Shown piece by piece: positions 48,204-57,802 of a stretch of 60,031 nt of DNA (positions are counted from its first letter, which is position 1; each line of letters opens with the position of its first letter). Location: assembly GCF_004785955.1 (NCBI RefSeq), contig NZ_SJER01000010.1, positions 1-60,031 on the forward strand, given 5' to 3'. Both the position numbers and the translations under genes were made by a program. This DNA is from Halostella litorea. GTDB taxonomy: Archaea; Halobacteriota; Halobacteria; Halobacteriales; Natronoarchaeaceae. The notes beneath the pieces are model-generated. The model was not told the origin of the DNA. It ran no database searches and saw only the letters and a list, made by a program, of their open reading frames with translations.

Positions 48204-49606
48204 CATTCGTCTTTAGCTAAGACTCACACCTCGGTTGCGTAGTGGTAGCGAGCGTCTCTTGTAGGATCGGTCGTTGTTGGTGGATCTTCTGTGCATCTTC
48301 GATCAGCCGCTCCAACAGCGGCGGTGGCGAGTACCCGAGATATTCGCCGAGTTCGTGGAGGATGAGCTGGGCGTGCGACCGGAAGGTCGCCGCCCAGCGT
48401 TCCGGCGGGAACACGATCTCATCGTCGGCCTGCTCGGTGACCAGATCCAACAGCTCACGACTCACCAGCAGCGACAGCAACGCCGCGTACAACAGAATTT
48501 TCACGACATCCGGATCGCTCGTGTCGAACTCGTCCAACTCGTACTGCGTCTTCAACTCACGAAACAGGGTTTCTACCTCCCACCGGCACCGATACAGCGT
48601 TGCGAGATCCGCCGGGAGAAACTCATTTCGCGGCAGATTCGTGATGTACAGATGGTAGTCGTCGGCGTCCTCGTCACGGACGCCGACGACGCGGAACCGC
48701 TTCGTGTCCAGCGAGCGCGTTCCCTCGTACTGTCCCCGCTTGAACTCCGCTTCGACCTCCACGTCGATGTACTGTCGGTGCAGATCGTCAACGACATCCT
48801 GGATCTGTTCACCCACCAAGGGCCTGGCGCGGCCGCGCCAGGCCCGTAACTCCTCCGTTATCACCGGATTCGCGTTCTCTTTCAGCCGACTCACGAAGTA
48901 GCCGTCGTTCTCGTCGATCAACGCAAAGCGACGGTACTTGAAGTACGCCAGATCGAGCAGAACTAGCCGTCCGTGCAGCCACGAACCCGTCTTGAACAGC
49001 GTGCTGTCGTGCGTTTTCTCGTCGGTCACGTCGATCCGTTCAATCGTCTCGTCGGTGGCATTGTGGAGCAGGTGGAGCTTCGCTCCAGCCTGCTCCTCGT
49101 GACGGGCTTGGAACTCCTCAGAGAGGAACTCGTGCAACCGCAACACGGTTCCGTCAGCGATCATCACGTCCCTGAATCGGTCGATATCAGCGTCAACAGC
49201 GTCGGGAACAGCGACCTCGTCGAGGCCGTGCTCGACGAGGTCGCGGAGGTACTCCGCGAGTGTCGGCGTCAACCGGTGATAGAAACCGCCTGGTGAGATC
49301 GTCTCATCAGCGGTCGAGTTGTAGCTCCGTCTGAACCCAGCGAGTGTTCGGCTCTCGCCTGCGGCGAAGCCGAACACGAGCGCCCACACGAGGACTGGAA
49401 CCTGAAGCTTCCCTTCACGCTCGACCACGCCGAGTTCCTCGGCGTGCTCTTCGAGGAACTCGGAGGGAAACAATGTAGTGAGCCGACGCATGATTCTCGA
49501 TGAGGAGGCTTTGGTGTGCACAGCCGTCGCCTCCTCATTCCTCTCGAAAAGAAGCCTCGATAAGCCGCCGCTGTCTCGTGGTTCTCCTCTTAGCTAAAGA
49601 CGGATG
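48204..49606 (-). mobile_element. ISH8-type insertion sequence (IS4 family)
   Basis: Terminal inverted repeats of 19 bp, CATTCGTCTTTAGCTAAGA at 48204-48222 and its complement with one mismatch at 49588-49606, enclose one transposase gene. The 1403 bp length agrees with the known size of ISH8. No target-site duplication is visible in the bases outside the repeats, so the flanks may have been rearranged after insertion. Confidence 0.88.
48217..49521 (-). CDS. ISH8-type transposase
   Basis: A 434-residue DDE transposase of the IS4 family. The first Asp lies in VMIADGTVLRLHEFL, the second in LLDLAYFKYRRFALIDEN, and the YREK signature is present as YRCRWEVETLFRELK with the catalytic Glu. The coding frame is complete. 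The first start codon lies at 49521; MRRLTTLFPSEFLEEHAEEL at 49488 is an alternative start. Confidence 0.9.
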   Translation of the reverse strand: MHTKASSSRIMRRLTTLFPSEFLEEHAEELGVVEREGKLQVPVLVWALVFGFAAGESRTLAGFRRSYNSTADETISPGGFYHRLTPTLAEYLRDLVEHGLDEVAVPDAVDADIDRFRDVMIADGTVLRLHEFLSEEFQARHEEQAGAKLHLLHNATDETIERIDVTDEKTHDSTLFKTGSWLHGRLVLLDLAYFKYRRFALIDENDGYFVSRLKENANPVITEELRAWRGRARPLVGEQIQDVVDDLHRQYIDVEVEAEFKRGQYEGTRSLDTKRFRVVGVRDEDADDYHLYITNLPRNEFLPADLATLYRCRWEVETLFRELKTQYELDEFDTSDPDVVKILLYAALLSLLVSRELLDLVTEQADDEIVFPPERWAATFRSHAQLILHELGEYLGYSPPPLLERLIEDAQKIHQQRPILQETLATTTQPRCES

Positions 49607-49799
49607 TAACTGCCGCATTGCGCGGTTCAGTGAGTAGATCGTACTCACACGTCAAGGTTCTCAGTGTCAACTATGTCCGCCAGCGACGCTTCAGAGTCTT
49701 CAACTGAGAAATGGGCATGAACGCTCGATCGAAGCACCTGGAGAACCACTTCGGCCCCCGGCCCAGAGTGAGGTAGTGCTGCAGGCTTTTAATTTCGAA
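49607..49799. other. Flank of the ISH8 element without visible gene
   Basis: About 190 bp between the IS and the deoxyhypusine synthase remnant. No reading frame or repeat was recognised. Confidence 0.35.
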
Positions 49800-50220
<421 letters not shown>

Positions 50221-50243
50221 CGTGTCATCGCTACCGTCCCGCC

Positions 50244-51920
50244 GTGGCCCCGACACGTGAGTCTCGCCGTACTGTCTTCCGCCAGATCGCCCAACAATCC
50301 TACGTGGACTGGCCTGCATACGAATCCACCCCGCTGTTCGATCGCACGTCGCTTCCCGCGCTCGAATCGGACGTCCGCGTCGTCGCGGAAATATAGTTTG
50401 ACCACGGCGAATACGAAGCAGTCGAACCGTTTGTCTCCACACTGCCGCTCGCATACGTCCGGTTTGATGCACATGACCAGTACACAAGCTCGACAAGCTA
50501 CGAAATGGAGACGCTGTTTCGCCTGTTTGTGCTGAAAGAACTCTACGGCTGGGGCCACGAGACTGCCCTCGTCGAATACCTTACCCAGCAACCCGACCTC
50601 TGCGAGCGACTTGGTCTAGAGTCGGTGCCGAATCAGTCGACACTCTGGCGCAGCTGGCACCACCGTTTCACAGCTGACCTCCGCAACACCGTCAAGACAG
50701 CGGCTCGAACCATCCTCATCAAAGCCCAGAATGCAGGTATCTCAGTTCCGCGCAAGCCAGAACGACAGAGCCGTAGACACGGTGACGAGAGTAGGGAATC
50801 GGACCCTGGCGATCAGGTCGTGCTGGAGCAAGCAGAGACAGTCACTGAGCACGTAAGTCGCGTTGCTTTCCCGACGTTCTCACTGGACCGTGGTGAGGGG
50901 TGTGAGATCCACGAGAACGCCTACTGGGACCTCCAGACGTATCTCGGACTTCGAGAGAATCTCGCCGTGAACGAAGGCGCTTGGAGCTTTATTCACGAGT
51001 CAAACCGAGACCGGACGCCGCTGGGCCACGCCCATCGCGAGCACATTCGTGGTCTCTCTATCGAGCAGATTCGAACGATGTACCGACAGGCGATCCGGCA
51101 ACTCATAGACGAAGTCGCAGAGACGGAGAAGTTTTTCCGCGCAGGGATCGTCGCCGTCGACATCACTGAAGCCGACCCCTTCACAGGCGATAGAACGGGC
51201 CACGAGGACGAGATAATCGGGACGAAAGAACAGACCGACGAGTACGCGTACCAGTGGGCGACAGTCCAGCTAGTCGGTAATGCAGTCCCGCTCGTCCTTG
51301 ATGTGCGGCCGGTACAGAAAGGCGAGTCACGCAAGGAGATCGTTGAGGACTTGCTTGATTCGGCTCAGGACCTCGTTCACGTCGATAATGTCCTGATGGA
51401 CCGGGAGTTCGACAGTCAGCACGTCCTCGAGCTGGTCAGCCAACGTGGCCTCTCGTATGTCGTGCCCAAGCGGATGCAGACCAGCGAGAAAGCCCAGGCG
51501 AAACGCCTGCTCAACCGAGGGAAAGACCGCTACGAGACGGGTCGGAAACTCCATCTCGGCAACAACGAGTGGCACAAGACGACGCTGATCTACCGTCGGA
51601 AAGAGAACTCTGAGCACGACGACCACCGTCAGTATTCGGTGTTCATGTCCAATCGAGGCAGTAGCTTCCTCAGTGAGTATGGCTACAGGTGGGAAATCGA
51701 GAGCGGCTACAGGTCGATCAAACGCTTCATGGCGGTGACGACCTCCAAGAATTTCGGATTGCGGTTCTTCTACTTCGTGTTCGCCTGTCTGTTGTACTCG
51801 ATCTGGCGAGCGGTGGACCTGCTCGTACAGGTTGAGTTGACTGGTGAGTACGAGCATTCGCCAATCGTGACAGCCGATAATACGCTGACGCTGCTGAAGA
51901 AGGAAACTGGAATCGGGTAG
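50244..51920 (+). pseudogene. IS4-superfamily transposase, copy 1, with internal stop
   Basis: Reads as a full-length relative of the transposase at 57803-59491 from GTG 50244 (MAPTRESRRTVFRQIAQQSY), but a TAG at 50394-50396 replaces a conserved tryptophan codon. The open frame resumes at ATG 50505 and keeps the DDE-type motifs (VDITEADPFTGDR, MDREFDSQHVLE, and YRWEIESGYRSIK with the YREK spacing). The truncated protein probably lacks the N-terminal DNA-binding region. It may still be moved by the intact copy. Confidence 0.8.
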
Positions 51921-52102
51921 TGAGGGGGATCTACCCGTGTTAGCGCGCCGTTTGAGTGGCAACGCTACCGAAAATCGCAGAAATTTGGGTTTATAGTTAG
52001 AAATGCAATAAGAATGCTCGTTTGGAGAACAATCTGAAGCAGATTCCGCTCGTCGATTCAGCCGAAAACACGCATCACAAACCCGCTATAGTCTCAACTT
52101 CC
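51921..52102 (+). mobile_element. Right end of IS copy 1
   Basis: Sequence after the transposase stop is matched in the region after copy 2 (59492-59680), ending with tagtctcaacttcc (52089-52102 and 59667-59680). An imperfect-to-perfect inverted repeat (CTCAACTTCC with GGAAGTTGAG, 52093-52121) spans the end. The exact IS border could not be fixed, and no matching left terminal repeat was found. Confidence 0.45.
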
Positions 52103-52109
52103 AAGGGTC

Positions 52110-52600
52110 GTGGAAGTTGAGCCCGGTCGTCTCAATGCATACGGTCTCATCGAGATCGGTTTCTGGACCTCGTACGTCCTGACGGTGTTCGCAGACGCGT
52201 TTCTCGCGACGGTTACGCCACCACCGCAGGTTGTTCCACTGTTCGGACGAAAACTCGTCTCGAACGCGATGTACGCCTTCCTGTTCGTCTCACACTTGGG
52301 GATGGTCGTCCAAGCGTTCCTCATCCATCGCTACAGTGACTTTCCGGGTCGAGCGATTCTCGGTGCCGTGATCTGGTACGGATTTAACGACCTCGTCGAC
52401 TACTTCGTCCCGATCGTCGGGACACCGCATCACACCCTGTTGCCGGTCGAACCGATTGTGAACGGCACCGTCCAGCACTCTCCCCGGCACACGACTTTGC
52501 AGCTGCGGGCGCTGTTGCGCTGACGATTCTGGCGACAATACTCGCCGTTGCGACTCGACGAGTGAAAATCACCCAAAACGAGGGATCTGTAGCGGGCTGA
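52110..52600 (+). pseudogene. Haloarchaeal four-helix membrane protein, frameshifted
   Basis: Starts with GTG 52110 (MEVEPGRLNAYGLIEIGFWT) and reads as a membrane protein of about four helices. Around 52460 the frame shifts: the open frame ends at 52523 with a non-membrane tail, while the next frame continues ALSPAHDFAAAGAVALTILA and ends at about 52600. A one-base loss or a sequencing error would explain this. A remnant of the same gene start follows IS copy 2 (about 59688-59740). Family not recognised. Confidence 0.6.
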
Positions 52601-52625
52601 GAGCTCACTTTGGGTCCTGGTCCCG

Positions 52626-53285
52626 TCACAGAACGCCCAGTTCGAACACTGCAAGGTAGATCTGCCCACCACCGGCCACTATCATCACCACGGCCGCAAC
52701 CTGTTGGACCCGTCTCGAGTACGTTCCCAAGGAGCGCCATGAGTCGATTCCGACGCCCGCGAGCAACGTCACTCCAACAAGTGGGAGCGTCACCCCGAGT
52801 GCATACACGGCCAGTACGAGGGCACTCGAATGGGCCGGCAATGCGAGCGCTTGGGTGACCACGCCGAAGAGGAGTGGCACCACACAGCCTGCTGCGGCAA
52901 CTGCATACACGGCACCGAACACACCGAATCCGGTCACTGACGCCGGTCGTTCGGGAAGCGGGACGCGAAGTTCCGGTCCGCGGTTCAGGAGCGTCGCGAT
53001 GCCGAAGGCGATCAGTCCAACCCCGATAATCGGTTCGAGTACCGGCAGTGCGGTCTTCACTGGCTGACCCACCGCCAGGACGAGCAGCGCGACGACGGCG
53101 AGAGCACCGAGTGCGCCTCCGGCAGCAGCACCAGCAGGTGCGAGCATCCCTGTATCCCCATCGTTCTCGCTCAGATAGTACCCCACGTAGCCCGGAAGAA
53201 GCGGGAACGCACAGGGTGCGAAGAACGTCGCGACGCCAGCGCTTGCAGCGAAGGCCAGTGCCCCAACGACTGCAGGTTCGACCAT
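52626..53285 (-). CDS. CcdA-like thiol-disulfide membrane protein
   Basis: A 219-residue protein with six membrane helices. Conserved cysteines are in the motifs FFAPCAFPLLPGY and AAAGCVVPLLFG. CcdA/DsbD-type proteins carry reducing power across the membrane for cytochrome or oxidase assembly. ATG 53285 lies one base after the stop of the thioredoxin gene, so the genes are one operon and probably partners. Confidence 0.85.
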   Translation of the reverse strand: MVEPAVVGALAFAASAGVATFFAPCAFPLLPGYVGYYLSENDGDTGMLAPAGAAAGGALGALAVVALLVLAVGQPVKTALPVLEPIIGVGLIAFGIATLLNRGPELRVPLPERPASVTGFGVFGAVYAVAAAGCVVPLLFGVVTQALALPAHSSALVLAVYALGVTLPLVGVTLLAGVGIDSWRSLGTYSRRVQQVAAVVMIVAGGGQIYLAVFELGVL

Positions 53286-53286
53286 G

Positions 53287-53814
53287 TTACACCAGTGAAT
53301 CGAGTTGGTCTCGGAGTGTTTTCTCCCCGGCGAGCCCGCTGTGGCCGAACTCGATGGTTCCGTTCTCGTCGGTGATGGCGATGTAGGGGAGTCCTCCCGC
53401 TCCGAACGCCGCCAGCAGCTCGCTACCGGGATCCAAGCCGACGGTCCAAGCACCGTTATTGCGATTCCACCACTCGGCGATGTCAGCTTTCGTCAGCGTC
53501 TCGCTCGGGCGTTCGTTCGTCACGGAGATAAACGATACCTCCTCATACTCGGGCCGGATCGCGTTCAGAATCTCGAGCTGGTCGTCGCAAGGGGCACACC
53601 ACGTGGCGAAGAGGTCGACCACAGTGACAGTATCTGGTGTCGGCACGACCGCTTCGCCGGCCGTCGAACCACGTGCGTCTAGGGTCTCAACGCGAATTGG
53701 AAGCTGCTGCTCACCTCGAGACTGCATACTTGGCAGACCATTTTGTGCGACCCATAGACTCCCCCCAGTAAGTCCGAGTCCAGCGATCCCGGCAATGGCC
53801 TGCCGGCGGTTCAC
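53287..53814 (-). CDS. TlpA/ResA-like membrane-bound thioredoxin
   Basis: A 175-residue protein with an N-terminal export segment (RRQAIAGIAGLGLTGGSLWV), a thioredoxin fold with active site ATWCAPCDDQ (about 90) and the cis-Pro loop GLPYIAITDENG. It reduces cysteines of apo-cytochromes or of oxidase copper sites outside the cell. It overlaps the SCO1 gene by 4 bp and is followed by CcdA, a classic functional trio. Confidence 0.88.
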   Translation of the reverse strand: MNRRQAIAGIAGLGLTGGSLWVAQNGLPSMQSRGEQQLPIRVETLDARGSTAGEAVVPTPDTVTVVDLFATWCAPCDDQLEILNAIRPEYEEVSFISVTNERPSETLTKADIAEWWNRNNGAWTVGLDPGSELLAAFGAGGLPYIAITDENGTIEFGHSGLAGEKTLRDQLDSLV

Positions 53815-54488
53815 GCGTTTCTCACCGTCTTCAAATCGGAGATAATGGTTTCCTCGTCCGGCGATTTCGAGCGATAGGCACGCTCGACAAACCCGTCGGC
53901 ATTGACGAGCAACGTCAGAGCCGAGTGAACGAACATATACATATCCATATCTTCGGGGTCAGTCCGCTGGAAGGCGACGCCGAACTGGTCCTCGATGACG
54001 GCCTTGGCTCGCTCCTTCGAGGCTGGCCGGAGGAAGTGCCAGTTCTCGTTATCGGCATCCACGTTCATTTCCTCGGCGTACGTTCGGAGGCGTTCGGCAG
54101 TGTCACGGGCGGGGTCAAACGTCATCGGGAAAAACGAAACGGCGTCACTGTACCCATTGTTCTTCGCGTGAACCTGGATATTTCGCTGTGTCGAGATGAG
54201 GACGGGACAGACGGTTCGACAATGGCTGAAAAAGAACGTAAGCAGCGACGGCGTCTCACTATCACGCAGGCGAATCTCTCGGGACTCGATTGGCGCGGGA
54301 ACTGTTACATCCGGAATCCGTTCGCCCCACGCGGGATACGGAACGTCACTGCTCTTGAATTCTCGATCAGGTTCACCGAGGACAACATCGGGATTCGAAT
54401 CGCCGAGGCCGACACTCCCGAGACAACCGGCGAGTCCGCCGATCACTCCCACTGTGGTGGTTGACCTGAGAAACGTCCGTCGGTGCAT
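53811..54488 (-). CDS. SCO1/SenC-like copper chaperone
   Basis: A 225-residue lipoprotein (MHRRTFLRSTTTVGVIGG, lipobox LAGC). The copper-binding motif HCRTVCPV (CxxxC, about 110) and the distal His in FVHSALTLL match the SCO family, which delivers copper to the CuA site of cytochrome oxidase. First gene of the SCO1-TlpA-CcdA operon. The haloarchaeal oxidase itself is not in the window, so the chaperone would serve a chromosomal or other enzyme. Confidence 0.88.
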   Translation of the reverse strand: MHRRTFLRSTTTVGVIGGLAGCLGSVGLGDSNPDVVLGEPDREFKSSDVPYPAWGERIPDVTVPAPIESREIRLRDSETPSLLTFFFSHCRTVCPVLISTQRNIQVHAKNNGYSDAVSFFPMTFDPARDTAERLRTYAEEMNVDADNENWHFLRPASKERAKAVIEDQFGVAFQRTDPEDMDMYMFVHSALTLLVNADGFVERAYRSKSPDEETIISDLKTVRNA

Positions 54489-54558
54489 ACTCGGCAGTTA
54501 CGGCCTCAACCATTTGGCGTGTCTGGTTCGGGTCTCGAATATACGTCCTTGCGTGCTC

Positions 54559-55185
54559 TTAGTTAGACCCTGCTCGCCCTGGTGATTGAGTGCGTCCACG
54601 CAGTAATCGTCCGAGTAGATCGAGAAGGTCTCGGTTCGATGGCTCCGTTCCGTAGACTCTGACGGAATCGACGCCAGCGTAGCCATGTTCGCCGGCCTCA
54701 TTACGCTCCCAATACAGCCATCCAGTCTCCTCTTCACCATCGAACCCTAAGTCGCCAACCGGGAATTCCAGAACGAGCGCCTCTTGGCTGTCACCATGCC
54801 CAGTCTCGATTTGGGTGACTTCTCCATCGTCGAGTGGACGTGCCCCCTCGCCATCCTGGAGAGTGAACCGTGACCCGAACCGATACCGCACAGGTTCATT
54901 CGTGGGGTCGAACGTCTCTCGTTCGCCATCGCCATTGAGAAACACGGAGGGATAGACCGCGACCGAGACGCACTCGTGTTCTTCTACGTCAATGAAGTTC
55001 TCAGCGTTCTCGGGTTGAATATCGATATCAAGTTCGAGTGGAAAGTGCGCCGCAGCAACGCCACTCAGAGCGGGAATGGCAGCGACAGTAGCAGCAGCAC
55101 CGAGCGTCCCTTTGAGGTAGCGCCGTCGAGTCGTTGTATCTGACGTCGATTCCTCGTCCGGCAGTGGTGATTGTTGCTCTCTCAT
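54559..55185 (-). CDS. Exported twin-arginine protein of unknown function
   Basis: A 208-residue protein with a twin-arginine signal (TRRRYLKGTLGAAATVAAIP), cleaved near VAAAH. The mature part is beta-rich (FPLELDIDIQPENAENFIDV, VLEFPVGDLGFDGEEETGWL) and resembles an immunoglobulin-like secreted domain. It ends in a short Arg-rich helix. No metal ligands are clear. It lies upstream of and parallel to the SCO1 operon. Confidence 0.65.
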   Translation of the reverse strand: MREQQSPLPDEESTSDTTTRRRYLKGTLGAAATVAAIPALSGVAAAHFPLELDIDIQPENAENFIDVEEHECVSVAVYPSVFLNGDGERETFDPTNEPVRYRFGSRFTLQDGEGARPLDDGEVTQIETGHGDSQEALVLEFPVGDLGFDGEEETGWLYWERNEAGEHGYAGVDSVRVYGTEPSNRDLLDLLGRLLRGRTQSPGRAGSN

Positions 55186-55513
55186 GCAACAGGACGAGAG
55201 GCAACGCGTGGAAGTATGGCGATTCTGGTCCGATTAACGAAGTGCACTCATGACGTGAAGGTGGTCATGACGACCACGGTCCCATTACCGAACGAGAATC
55301 TCGTCGGTCCGGCCGACATCGTCGATATCAGCGAGGACTGGTGGTGGATTAATAGTATCGTCGCTCTTCGAGAGCCGCCGTCGACTAATTGGTCTGTTCT
55401 GATAGACAACCAGGGTCAGAAATGTCCCTCCGTCCCATCCGACGTATAGTTCGGCCGTTCCATTGTCATCTGCATCGGCGGCGGTTCGAATCCTCTCACC
55501 GAGCACGAATTCA
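55186..55513. other. Gap with possible gene remnant
   Basis: No convincing gene. A minus-strand frame (55285-55506) reads RTAADADDNGTAELYVGWDG and has protein-like composition, but its start is weak and it has no recognised family. It may be the tail of a lost exported protein or a small unknown gene. Confidence 0.35.
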
Positions 55514-55879
55514 TCAATTCACTGACTGTTCGATGTGTCTAGCGTAGATCGTACACCATGCATTCGGTTCGATATATCCCTCGACGAGGCTACAGGCACC
55601 GAGACCGTCGTCGTTCATATCGGGGATGTAGTGGGTGCAGTTCTCGCAGGTGGTGGTTCCCTGTGCCTCGTGGTAGTTGACACCTGCTTTCGACTGAAGG
55701 TTGTCTGGGGAGCGTTCAGTCCCACCCTGGGCAGTCGCTGTTCGGTACTCATCAGGGACCGATCCCTGAAGGTCCTCGTACTGAGAATCGTCACTGGCAC
55801 AGCCTGCCAGTCCAACGAGCGAGATTCCACCAAGCACGTGCAAGAGTCTGCGTCGTGTGGGAGTCGGGGGTTCGTTCAT
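55514..55879 (-). CDS. HiPIP-like iron-sulfur lipoprotein
   Basis: A 121-residue protein with a twin-arginine leader (TRRRLLHVLGGISLVGLAGC, lipobox Cys at about 27). The C-terminal part has four cysteines spaced CENC, then about 16 residues to Cys, then NAWC, the pattern of high-potential iron-sulfur proteins (Cys-x2-Cys...Cys...Trp-Cys). It would carry electrons at the outer membrane face. Its position among oxidase assembly genes supports an electron-transfer role. Confidence 0.65.
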   Translation of the reverse strand: MNEPPTPTRRRLLHVLGGISLVGLAGCASDDSQYEDLQGSVPDEYRTATAQGGTERSPDNLQSKAGVNYHEAQGTTTCENCTHYIPDMNDDGLGACSLVEGYIEPNAWCTIYARHIEQSVN

Positions 55880-55976
55880 ACCCCAGAGTCCCATCCCGAC
55901 TAGAGTAGGCGTTCTGGTCTAATAATCGAAGCTCTCGTTAACTTGTCTACCATCGCCGTTTGGCAGAGCCGAGCTA

Positions 55977-56318
55977 TTAGCCTTCGTTCGAACGAGCGTA
56001 GTACACCGCACCAAGCACGAGAGCCATCATAACGACATCGAGCGAGTGTTCGAACGAATGGTGCATATCGGCGTTCATACTCCCCATCAGATACGTTAGT
56101 CCCAAACTCGTCTTCCCGAGAAACGTAGAAAACGCGATCGCGATAAGTAGATACGACATGGTTCGACGCTTCACGTACGCAGCGAAGGATAGCAACGCGA
56201 CGAGTATCGAGAACACTGTACCTGCACTGAGTGCAATGATAAGCAAGCTATCGGACGGTGAAACCCCGAAATGGAGTGGTAATAGAACGCCCGCGGTGAG
56301 TGACGATATTGACAGCAT
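55977..56318 (-). CDS. Membrane protein, DUF7521-like
   Basis: A 113-residue protein with three to four hydrophobic segments and a basic linker (YVKRRTMSYL), similar in layout to the three-helix proteins at 13868 and 21964. It is divergent from the tandem winged-helix gene at 56503. It again pairs a winged-helix regulator with a small membrane protein. Confidence 0.6.
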   Translation of the reverse strand: MLSISSLTAGVLLPLHFGVSPSDSLLIIALSAGTVFSILVALLSFAAYVKRRTMSYLLIAIAFSTFLGKTSLGLTYLMGSMNADMHHSFEHSLDVVMMALVLGAVYYARSNEG

Positions 56319-56502
56319 GTGATTGAGCCCCGGAAATCCGATGTGGCCAGTCGGGTATAGTTAATCACAGTAGCCAGATCGACTCACAAGTTGTGGTTCA
56401 ATCAGCGAACTTGAACGGCGGACCGTGAGATATAGAAGCCACTGCACAAAGATATCGGTACAGTTGAACCGGTGAGTTCTCTCCCCGGGTGGCGATATCA
56501 CA

Positions 56503-57042
56503 ATGACCGAAACACGAAATCAAATCGCCCGTCAGGTTAATCAGAATCCTGGCATCCATTTCAATGAACTCACCCGGACGCTTGACCTCGCACCAGGACA
56601 GGTCCAATACCATATCAGGAAACTCGAACGCTCCAATGAGGTCGTCGAGGAGTCACTGTACGGGCGGACGCATTACTACACCCCGGACTACGGAACCTGG
56701 GAACGGGGAGCGTTGGCCGTACTCCGTCGGGAAACTGCACGGGATATCCTCGTCTACCTCATGGCCAACGGCCCGAGTGCACCCAACGTAGTAGCCGACG
56801 GGGTGAACATCGCGCGCAGCACTCTTGAGTGGCATCTCAACCACCTCGTCGAACAGGACCTCGTTGAGAAGAAGCGCGATACTCGCAACCACGTAACTCT
56901 CGTTATAACCCACTCAGAAGAGACGGCCCGGATGCTTCGCCTCGTGGAGCCGTCGATCGCAGACCGGCTGGTGGACCGGTTCACACGACTGGTTGACGGG
57001 CTACTTGCCGGTGATCCAGACACGACCAGGAACGAACCATAA
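56503..57042 (+). CDS. Tandem winged-helix regulator
   Basis: A 179-residue protein with two winged helices: one at about 2-62 (NQIARQVNQNPGIHFNELTR, then PGQVQYHIRKLERSNEVVEE) and one at about 70-140 (GALAVLRRETARDILVYLMA, then STLEWHLNHLVEQDLVEKKR). This is a common haloarchaeal regulator layout. It lies between the membrane protein and ctaA and could control both. Confidence 0.82.
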   Translation: MTETRNQIARQVNQNPGIHFNELTRTLDLAPGQVQYHIRKLERSNEVVEESLYGRTHYYTPDYGTWERGALAVLRRETARDILVYLMANGPSAPNVVADGVNIARSTLEWHLNHLVEQDLVEKKRDTRNHVTLVITHSEETARMLRLVEPSIADRLVDRFTRLVDGLLAGDPDTTRNEP

Positions 57043-57172
57043 GACAAAGCTAGCACAGTTAGAGAGCCGAACCAAAATCCTGCTTATCATGGGCTCTCGT
57101 AGGTTACCCCAATAGAGATGGAACTGGTTCCCGATGTGATCATCACCGCGAATAACGAGGGGGAGTAATCGT

Positions 57173-57703
57173 ATGGGAGAACCACAAACCAGGTCGTACC
57201 GTCTACAAGCCATCGCTCGACGTGTCAAGTACCATCAACTGGCCTCGGTTACGCTGGCAGGGACGTACGTACTCATGATTCTCGGTGCGTACACGAGTGC
57301 GATCGGGGCTGGCCTGTCCTGTCCCGACTGGCCGATGTGTTATGGGACGGTCGTCCCCTTCCTGCATCCAGAGATCATCGCCAATTCGCCGTATTCGGTA
57401 CTTCAGATCTTTGCCGAGTGGGGCCACCGTGGGCTCGCAATGATCGTCGGATTGCTAATCATCTCGACGGCGCTCGTTGCCTGGTACACCCGAGAGAATT
57501 CCATCGTGAGAGGGTCTGCCGTATTCGCCGCTCTCCTGTTACCGGTGCAGGTCGTGCTGGGAGGGCTGACTGTCACGCAGTCGCTGGAACCGGTCATCGT
57601 GACATCGCACTTGGCAACGGCGACGTTGATTCTGGTGGCACTGACTGCGTCGGCTGTCGTGAGTTGGCCGGCTCTCGATGCCAAGATATCAGTCAGTCGA
57701 TGA
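57173..57703 (+). CDS. Half-size CtaA-like heme A synthase
   Basis: A 176-residue membrane protein with four helices. The motif GLSCPDWPMCYG holds the CtaA loop cysteine pair; heme-ligand histidines are in FAEWGHRGLAMIVG and IVTSHLATATLIL. Heme A synthase oxidises heme O to heme A for cytochrome oxidase. Most CtaA proteins have eight helices in two repeats; this is one repeat, as in the small archaeal forms described for Aeropyrum. GGGGGAG lies 8 nt before the ATG. Confidence 0.82.
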   Translation: MGEPQTRSYRLQAIARRVKYHQLASVTLAGTYVLMILGAYTSAIGAGLSCPDWPMCYGTVVPFLHPEIIANSPYSVLQIFAEWGHRGLAMIVGLLIISTALVAWYTRENSIVRGSAVFAALLLPVQVVLGGLTVTQSLEPVIVTSHLATATLILVALTASAVVSWPALDAKISVSR

Positions 57704-57802
57704 GCTGTATTGAGCGGTTCGTATAATCAGAATCAAAACTCTTCCGCTCGATCTACTGGACTGTTCATTTGCTTCGATTTCCGGCTTCAAGCCCTTGGCA
57801 TA

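Noticed and set aside
55171-55449. Plus-strand 92-codon frame in the gap at 55.2 kb
   Set aside because: No family, no promoter and opposite to its neighbours; its composition is no better than the opposing minus-strand frame.
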